This document shows positions 59,044 to 64,000 of a stretch of 64,000 bases of DNA, one piece after another (position 1 is the stretch's first letter; each line of letters begins with the position of its first letter). The DNA is taken from NCBI GenBank assembly GCA_964640955.1, contig CAZXJI010000012.1:1-64000 (forward strand). Reading direction: 5' to 3'. Source of the DNA: CAXXOK01 sp964640955 (GTDB taxonomy: Bacteria; Bacillota; Clostridia; Christensenellales; Aristaeellaceae). The notes under the pieces were generated by a model, which saw nothing but the letters and a program-made list of their open reading frames with translations, did no database searches and was not told the DNA's origin. A program made the position numbers and the translations under genes.

Positions 59044-60126
59044 TTATGCCTTCACGTCGATCCATCCGCCGTTGCGGCACGCCTCGTCCGTCCGATCCAC
59101 GATCGACTGAATATACGCGCCGCGTTCCAGCGAGCGTTCCGGCCTGCGCCCCTCGCGGATGCAGGCGAGGAACTCCGCAAACTCGGCGTTCTGCCACGGA
59201 ACGGTCACCAGTCCCGGCGGCACCGGAAGGCTTTCCACCCTGTCCTTCGGGTCGTAGCCGCCGCCCATGAGCTTGAGCCACTGCTCCACCTCGTTGGGTC
59301 TGTCGTCCCGGAACAGGAGCATTCCGCCCTCGCCGTAAATCTCCAGCGTATGGCGGGCCACGCCGAGCCTGCTGGCCACGAAGGAGGCCAGCGCGCCGCT
59401 TTCCAGCCGCAGGGTGAAGCTGGCGGAATCGTCGTTGGTGACGGGTTTCATTTCGCCGGTTTCGATGTCCGCCCGCGTCGGAATCGAGCGGGCGACCATG
59501 CCGCACGCCTGGACGATCGGCCCCTGCGTTTCGCGCAGCAGCCAGTCGCACAGATCAACCATGTGGCAGCCGAAGTCCGCCAGCGCGCCGGAACCGGAGG
59601 TTTCCCGGCGCATGCGCCATTCCAGCTTCACGTCCGGGTTGGCGATGCGGTTGCCCCCGAGGGTTTCGCGGTAGGTGTATACACGCCCGATACGCCCTTC
59701 GTCAAGCAGCCGCTTCATGTAGCGAAGGGCGGGGATGCCCCGGTAGCTGAAGCCGATCATGTGCACCCTGCCCCGCGGCTCCGCCCGCAGCGCCGCCTCG
59801 GCGGTCGCCGCGTCCACGCTGATCGGCTTTTCGCACAACACGTGCCTGTCGGCGGCGAAGGCCTTCATCAGCAGCGGGATATGCTCGCTGTTGGGCACGC
59901 ACAGGCTCACCGCGTCCACCATGCCCAGCAGTTCGTCCGCGCTTTGGCAGATCGTTACGTTTTCCAGCTTCTTTTCCCGCGCCCACTGCGCGGCGCGCCC
60001 CGGCACCGCGTCGTAAAGCGCGACCAGTTCGCATTCGTCTTTCCTGCTCAGGTATCCGGTCACGTGCATGCCCGCGATGCCCACGGTGTAGCCCGTACCG
60101 ATGATACCCACCCTGATCCTGTCCAT
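59044..60126 (-). CDS. Gfo/Idh/MocA-family oxidoreductase A
   Basis: A 360-residue NAD(P)-dependent oxidoreductase with the Rossmann start VGIIGTGYTVG, the EKP motif (CEKPISVD) and a catalytic stretch ALADFGCHMVDLCDWLL holding the conserved Asp and His. It is only distantly similar to oxidoreductase B of the same operon, so the two probably catalyse different steps. GGGAGG precedes ATG 60126. Confidence 0.9.
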   Translation of the reverse strand: MDRIRVGIIGTGYTVGIAGMHVTGYLSRKDECELVALYDAVPGRAAQWAREKKLENVTICQSADELLGMVDAVSLCVPNSEHIPLLMKAFAADRHVLCEKPISVDAATAEAALRAEPRGRVHMIGFSYRGIPALRYMKRLLDEGRIGRVYTYRETLGGNRIANPDVKLEWRMRRETSGSGALADFGCHMVDLCDWLLRETQGPIVQACGMVARSIPTRADIETGEMKPVTNDDSASFTLRLESGALASFVASRLGVARHTLEIYGEGGMLLFRDDRPNEVEQWLKLMGGGYDPKDRVESLPVPPGLVTVPWQNAEFAEFLACIREGRRPERSLERGAYIQSIVDRTDEACRNGGWIDVKA

Positions 60127-60160
60127 TGACTGACCTCCCGTTAAGACCGTCGCGGCGGGT

Positions 60161-61429
60161 TTATGCTTTCAAACGTCTGAACATCTCGGTTTTATACGCT
60201 TCCACGCCGGGCTGGTCAAACGGATCGACCCCGAGGAGCACCGCGGAATAAAAGCAGCTGATCATCATCGTATACATCCACTCGCCCAGATGATACTCGT
60301 CCGCCCGTTCGATTTCAAAAACGTGGCAGGGCACGCCGCCCTCGCCGTGCGCCTGCACCGTCGCCTGGTATGCCGCTTCGTTGAGGCCGTCGAGCGTCTG
60401 GCCGGCCAGGTAATCCCACTCGTCCCGGTCCCCCGCGCCGGTACCGATGCGCACGTCGGGCGCCTCCGGACGCATGTGGAGGAAGCTTTCCGTTACGTGG
60501 CGCTTTCCGGCTTGCATAAACTGCCCCAACGAATGCAAATCTTCCGTATACTGCGCGACCGTCGGAAAAACGCCGCGCAGCTCCTTGCCTTCGCTCTCGC
60601 CGAACAGCTGCCGCCACCACTTGCCCAGCGCCAGGAAGGACGGCTCGAAGAACGCCATGACCTCGACGTCGTACCCCTTTTGATATAAAAGGTTGCGGCT
60701 CAAGGCATAATCCAGCGCCATGCGCCTGTGCGGGCCGCCGCGTTCCACGTCCGCCTGCGCGTCGGCCGCGCCGCGAAGAAGCGCGTCGATATCCACGCCG
60801 GCCACCGCCATGGGCAGCAGGCCCACGGGCGTAAACACGGAGTAGCGGCCGCCCACGTCCTCCGGGAAGGGGAACATGTGGTAGCCGTGTTCCGCGGCCA
60901 GGGCGTGAAGCGCGTCCAGTCCGGGCGTCGGGGTGACGATGACGCGCCCGCGCATGTCCTCCTCGCCGTAGCGCGCCGCCATCCAGTCCCTCAGCAGCCG
61001 GAAGGTGACCCCCGGCTCCAAAGTCTTAAAGTTCTTGGCGATCACGTCGATCACCAGCGACCGGCCCTCCGCCTCCGCCATCGTGCGGCGGAACGCCTCG
61101 GCCGACAGCGACAGCGCGGGGTAGATGATCCTCGGGCTTCCGTTCGCCCGCTCCGGCAGCGCCTCGATCACGGCGCGGGCGCCCTGGTTGGAACCCCCGA
61201 TGCCCACCACCGCGAATACGTCGGCCATATGGCGTATGTCCTGCGCCGTGCGCCGTATGGCGTCAAGCGTCTCGTCGTCCGCACGGCGTTTGACGTCCGT
61301 CCATCCCAGGCAGCCGTCGAAGCCTTCTCGTCCGTCCACCCGCTTAATCCGTTCGCTTACGGTTTTCTCGTAGCGTTCCAGCTCTTGCGCGCTTACGATG
61401 CTCTCGTTGCATTTCAGTTCATATCGCAA
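60161..61429 (-). CDS. pgi: Glucose-6-phosphate isomerase
   Basis: A 422-residue isomerase between glucose 6-phosphate and fructose 6-phosphate. Sugar-phosphate loops are VVGIGGSNQGARAVIE and the C-terminal active-site block GVDPFDQPGVEAYK. The length fits the shorter bacterial Pgi form. The start is TTG 61429, 5-6 bases after GGGAG; no in-frame ATG has a ribosome site. It is the first gene of the operon, directly downstream of promoter and operator. Confidence 0.94.
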   Translation of the reverse strand: MRYELKCNESIVSAQELERYEKTVSERIKRVDGREGFDGCLGWTDVKRRADDETLDAIRRTAQDIRHMADVFAVVGIGGSNQGARAVIEALPERANGSPRIIYPALSLSAEAFRRTMAEAEGRSLVIDVIAKNFKTLEPGVTFRLLRDWMAARYGEEDMRGRVIVTPTPGLDALHALAAEHGYHMFPFPEDVGGRYSVFTPVGLLPMAVAGVDIDALLRGAADAQADVERGGPHRRMALDYALSRNLLYQKGYDVEVMAFFEPSFLALGKWWRQLFGESEGKELRGVFPTVAQYTEDLHSLGQFMQAGKRHVTESFLHMRPEAPDVRIGTGAGDRDEWDYLAGQTLDGLNEAAYQATVQAHGEGGVPCHVFEIERADEYHLGEWMYTMMISCFYSAVLLGVDPFDQPGVEAYKTEMFRRLKA

Positions 61430-61447
61430 TTTGGCTCCCGCCTTTGT

Positions 61448-61466
61448 TTATTAATTTATTTAATAA
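61448..61466. promoter_or_regulatory. Operator candidate of the ROK repressor
   Basis: TTATTAA and TTAATAA form an inverted repeat with a 5-base spacer just downstream of the pgi -10 box, covering the transcription start. AT-rich palindromes of this kind are bound by NagC/Mlc/XylR-type ROK repressors, and one is encoded in this operon. Confidence 0.55.
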
Positions 61467-61470
61467 TTGC

Positions 61471-61499
61471 ATGGTAGCACAATCGATTCGTACTGTCAA
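61471..61499 (-). promoter_or_regulatory. Promoter of the 12-gene sugar operon
   Basis: On the minus strand a perfect TTGACA (61494-61499), a 17-base spacer and TACCAT (61471-61476). Confidence 0.68.
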
Positions 61500-61779
61500 G
61501 CCGTCTTCAAAAATAATTTCCGTGGCTTCTGCCTTGTTGCAACCGTCCCGTATGGGCGATTTTCGCTGATATGATCCATCTTTTGCGATGCTCCCGAATC
61601 AATCGGGCCACCGTCTTCGGCTTCCAAGTCTTTTATTTAATTGTTTTAAGTTATATTGAATGTCCGAATAACCGCCTGTTTCGCCCTTTTCGCTCCGTTT
61701 GGACCTTCGCGCGGCGCAAGCCGGGCGCACGGCGCGCCGAAGGCGGCGGTGCGTGCCCGGTTTCCCCGCCGGAAACGGA

Positions 61780-61800
61780 CCGTTTTGCCGTGCAAAACGG
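61780..61800. repeat. Hairpin next to the cytidylate-kinase-like gene terminator
   Basis: A perfect 9-bp stem (61780-61788 with 61792-61800) with a 3-base loop. The sequence CCGTGCAAAACGG occurs here and again in the next hairpin, suggesting a local duplication. Confidence 0.5.
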
Positions 61801-61801
61801 G

Positions 61802-61832
61802 AAAAGCCGCCGTGCAAAACGGCGGCTTTTTA
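61802..61832. terminator. Terminator of the cytidylate-kinase-like gene
   Basis: A perfect 12-bp stem (61802-61813 with 61819-61830) with a 5-base loop and T-runs at both exits, so it can act in both directions. Confidence 0.85.
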
Positions 61833-61893
61833 TGTTTTATGACCGATTCGTATATCCACCCGCAGGGCTCCGCGCCCGTTCGCCCGGGCCGGT

Positions 61894-62520
61894 TTACAGC
61901 AGGTTCTTGATCCTTAGATAATCCCGGATCACCTTCACGCAGTTCTCGTCCCCCACCCGCTCGCTGTTGAGCGTCAGGTCGTAGTTGACGGGGTTTGTCC
62001 AGTAATTGCCGTTGGTATAGAACTTGTAGTAGTCGGCGCGGTACCGGTCCGTTTTGGTGATCAGCTCGTTGGCCTCCTCCTCGGTCAGGTCCATCCGCCG
62101 CAGGATGTTGCGCAGGCAGTGCGCGCGCGGCGCCTCGATGTATACGCTGACGACGTTGTCGTATTCCCGCAGCACATAATCGGCGCATTTGCCGAGAATC
62201 ACGCAGGATTCGGTCTCGGCCAGCCTTTTGATGATGATCTCCTGATAGCTGAACAGCTTGGGGTCGGAGGTGAAGCGGTTGAGCACCGGCTTGGGCTTGG
62301 TGGTGCGCGCCAGCTTGCCCAGCTGGTTAACCAGAAACGGGCCCCTCAGCCTTTCGTCGTTCTCCACGAAATAATGCTCGTCGTATCCGCTGTACTGCGA
62401 AGCCAGCGTCAAAATCCTGTTTTCGTAGCAGTTGATGCCCAGTTCTCGGGCCAGCTGGCTGCCGATGCGCTTGCCGCCGCTGCCGAATCCCCGGGCGATG
62501 GTCACGACGAAAGTGCCCAT
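61894..62520 (-). CDS. Cytidylate-kinase-like family protein
   Basis: A 208-residue P-loop kinase of the cytidylate-kinase-like group (PF13189). The loop is ARGFGSGGKRIGSQLA, with the usual GKS lysine position filled by G-G-K. The LID-like region is RNILRRMDLTEEEANELI followed by DRYRADYY. It is not the canonical Cmk; the phosphate acceptor is unknown. AAGGAGGGG precedes ATG 62520. It lies 51 bases downstream of the iron alcohol dehydrogenase. Confidence 0.85.
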   Translation of the reverse strand: MGTFVVTIARGFGSGGKRIGSQLARELGINCYENRILTLASQYSGYDEHYFVENDERLRGPFLVNQLGKLARTTKPKPVLNRFTSDPKLFSYQEIIIKRLAETESCVILGKCADYVLREYDNVVSVYIEAPRAHCLRNILRRMDLTEEEANELITKTDRYRADYYKFYTNGNYWTNPVNYDLTLNSERVGDENCVKVIRDYLRIKNLL

Positions 62521-62571
62521 GTCGTCCCCTCCTTCGCTTCGTTTGACGTCTCCCGATGCCGACGCGGGCGA

Positions 62572-63687
62572 TCAGCGCATACTTTTATACAGGGCGAAAA
62601 GCATGTCGTCGGTGATCTCGACGGGATTGTTGTAGAGGTTCGGGTGCCGGCTGACCTTTACGAGCTCCGCAACCTGCGCGTCCGTAAGCGCCAGGTCCTT
62701 CAGGTCGAGGCGCATGCCCGTCTGCCTTTTCAGGTCGCCGATGGCGTCCGCCATCGCTTCGGCGTTCCGGAAGCCCAGCCGCGCGGCCAGCCGGTTCACC
62801 CGCCCGTTTTCCGCGGCCGCGTTGACGCGGGTGAACCAGTCCAGCGTCAGCGCGCAGGCCTCGCCGTGCGGGATGCCGTACAGGTTGGTCAGCGGGAACG
62901 AGCAGGCGTGGGGCGCGGTCGTTTTGGGCAGCGTAAACGCAAGCCCCGCGGCGACCGACGCCTCCGCCATTTTCTCCCGTGCTTCCTCGTCCCAGGGCGT
63001 CCGGTAAGCCCGGCAGAGGTACGTAAACACCAGGTCGGCGGCGTGCGCCGCCAGCGCGTCGCAGATCGGCTGATGGCCCTTGCTCCAGTAGCCTTCCAGC
63101 GCGTGGGAGAGCACGTCCAGCCCGGTGCTTGCGGTGATCTTCGCGGGAAGCGTATAGGTCAGCTCCGGATCGACGATCGCTACCGCCGGGTAAAAGCCGT
63201 CCGAGACGATCGGCGCTTTCTTGCCGTGCTCATGGTCGGTCAGCACCGATACGCCGGTCACTTCGCTGCCCGTGCCGGCCGTGGTCGGCACGGCGATCAG
63301 CGGCAGGTGCGCCTGCGGCACGGGCACGCCCGTGCCGTGATACCTGCAGATGGAGTCGCCCGTCAGGCAGACGGTAGCGGCGGCCTTGGCGCAGTCCATT
63401 ACGCTGCCGCCGCCCAGCGCGACCACGAAATCCGCCCCGGTTTGCCTGAGCATCGCCGCGCAGGCGTCCGCCTCGGTCACGTCCGGGTTGGGCGAAACGT
63501 CGGCGTACATACCGACCAGCGCTCCGCCGCTTTGCGCGACGATATCCGCCGCCATGCCGCTTTTCACGAAGAACGGGCTGGTAACCAGCAGGCCTTCGCC
63601 GCCGCCAGCCATGGCCGCGGCGTTCGCCAGTTCCTTCACCCTGCCTTTGCCGAAGAGAATTTCTACCGGTTGCCGATAGCTCCACAT
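62572..63687 (-). CDS. Iron-containing alcohol dehydrogenase
   Basis: A 371-residue group III alcohol dehydrogenase. The NAD loop is ALGGGSVMDCAKA and VPTTAGTGSEVTG. The metal ligands are Asp and His in STGLDVLSHALEGYW, His in PHACSFPLTN and His in YGIPHGEACAL. It reduces or oxidises an aldehyde/alcohol pair. Its upstream neighbour is a class III aminotransferase, suggesting amine degradation through an aldehyde. GGAGG precedes ATG 63687. Confidence 0.9.
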   Translation of the reverse strand: MWSYRQPVEILFGKGRVKELANAAAMAGGGEGLLVTSPFFVKSGMAADIVAQSGGALVGMYADVSPNPDVTEADACAAMLRQTGADFVVALGGGSVMDCAKAAATVCLTGDSICRYHGTGVPVPQAHLPLIAVPTTAGTGSEVTGVSVLTDHEHGKKAPIVSDGFYPAVAIVDPELTYTLPAKITASTGLDVLSHALEGYWSKGHQPICDALAAHAADLVFTYLCRAYRTPWDEEAREKMAEASVAAGLAFTLPKTTAPHACSFPLTNLYGIPHGEACALTLDWFTRVNAAAENGRVNRLAARLGFRNAEAMADAIGDLKRQTGMRLDLKDLALTDAQVAELVKVSRHPNLYNNPVEITDDMLFALYKSMR

Positions 63688-63741
63688 AATGCCTCCGCAT
63701 GGGGGTATTTTGCCGGGAAAATGCGCGGGACGGAAGGGTGC

Positions 63742-64000
63742 TCAGCCCAGCATGGTTTCGTCCACCCAGGTGAGCACCTCGTCCAATACGGGCAGGTGCT
63801 CCGTCAGTTCCGCCCGTGTGATGATCAGCGGCGGGCAGACGTTGATGTTGTTCTCCCGCCCGAAGGTAAGGAATTTCCGCTTCTTGAGCTCCGCGATGAT
63901 GCCGGGCAGCCCGCCGTGGTTGTACGCGACCAGCGGCTCTCTGGTTTTTTTGTCCTTCACCATTTCCAGCGCGGCGAACAGGCCGATCTGCCGGGCCTCC
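63742..64000 (-). CDS. C-terminal end of a class III aminotransferase (partial)
   Basis: An open frame of at least 86 codons enters from the right edge. The visible residues (AALEMVKDKKTREP and NNINVCPPLIITRAEL, ending at a helix VLDEVLTWVDETM) match the C-terminus of PLP class III (omega-amino acid) aminotransferases. The PLP lysine and the start lie outside the window. It is followed after 54 bases by the iron alcohol dehydrogenase. Confidence 0.8.
   Translation of the reverse strand, partial: EARQIGLFAALEMVKDKKTREPLVAYNHGGLPGIIAELKKRKFLTFGRENNINVCPPLIITRAELTEHLPVLDEVLTWVDETMLG

Larger units (their letters stand above)
61430..61893. other. Intergenic region upstream of the sugar operon
   Basis: It holds the pgi promoter and operator candidate, and two adjacent hairpins at 61780-61800 and 61802-61830. 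The rest (about 61500-61780) shows no convincing gene or motif. Confidence 0.5.

Noticed and set aside
1..64000. tRNA or rRNA genes, CRISPR arrays and insertion sequences
   Set aside because: I saw no cloverleaf with TTCGA arms and no conserved rRNA stretch. There are no regularly spaced repeats, and no transposase-like protein or flanking inverted repeats. Short RNAs could still be missed by eye.

Overview
The window is GC-rich bacterial DNA of Gram-positive Clostridia type. Evidence for this: strong AGGAGG-type ribosome binding sites, frequent GTG and TTG starts, sigma-A type promoters with 17-18 base spacers, LCP cell-wall proteins, an N-terminal-rubredoxin rubrerythrin, AddB in place of RecC, and a SpoVK-like ATPase. 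A high-GC gut Clostridia lineage (for example around Christensenellales) would fit, but that placement is only a guess. No rRNA, tRNA, CRISPR array, phage or insertion sequence was seen.

Layout. 1-3127: minus-strand operon for an MFS transporter, a cupin and a glycerol-1-phosphate dehydrogenase. 3426-5740: AraC/GyrI regulator and amidase. 5815-6936: orphan sugar ABC ATPase (MsmX type). 7246-10689: pgmB, tldD, pmbA. 10788-16468: acetyltransferase, LysE exporter, secreted C39-like protein, AAA+ ATPase, DUF4867 protein, radical SAM protein. 16490-25005: secreted metallo-beta-lactamase fold protein, mnmE, addB, a small P-loop protein, thrC, rubrerythrin. 25186-29097: HAD phosphatase, then a DUF5711-like/CvpA/dipeptidase operon. 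29180-33376: Fe-S aldo-keto reductase and a serC-GNAT-serA operon. 33694-36849: ABC-F protein and argH. 36910-43459: two coupled membrane glycosyltransferase paralogues facing two LCP paralogues. 43662-47749: araA, divergent from two zinc dehydrogenases. 47859-61429: a 12-gene minus-strand sugar operon. 61894-64000: cytidylate-kinase-like protein, iron alcohol dehydrogenase and the end of a class III aminotransferase.

The most interesting part is the sugar operon. One promoter appears to drive pgi, an oxidoreductase, a TIM-barrel isomerase, a binding protein, two permeases, a ROK repressor, a second oxidoreductase, a phosphofructokinase, a class II aldolase, a divergent triose-phosphate isomerase and a LarA-family protein. 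It therefore carries import, redox and epimerisation chemistry, plus its own set of upper-glycolysis enzymes. It has no ATPase; the orphan ATPase at 5815-6936 could serve it. An AT-rich inverted repeat at the promoter start is a candidate site for the ROK repressor. araA has a palindrome at its promoter that resembles the AraR operator.

Other oddities are an ABC-F protein whose second ATP site lacks key residues, an AddB without a Walker A lysine and without a neighbouring addA, and a set of hairpins at the left edge.
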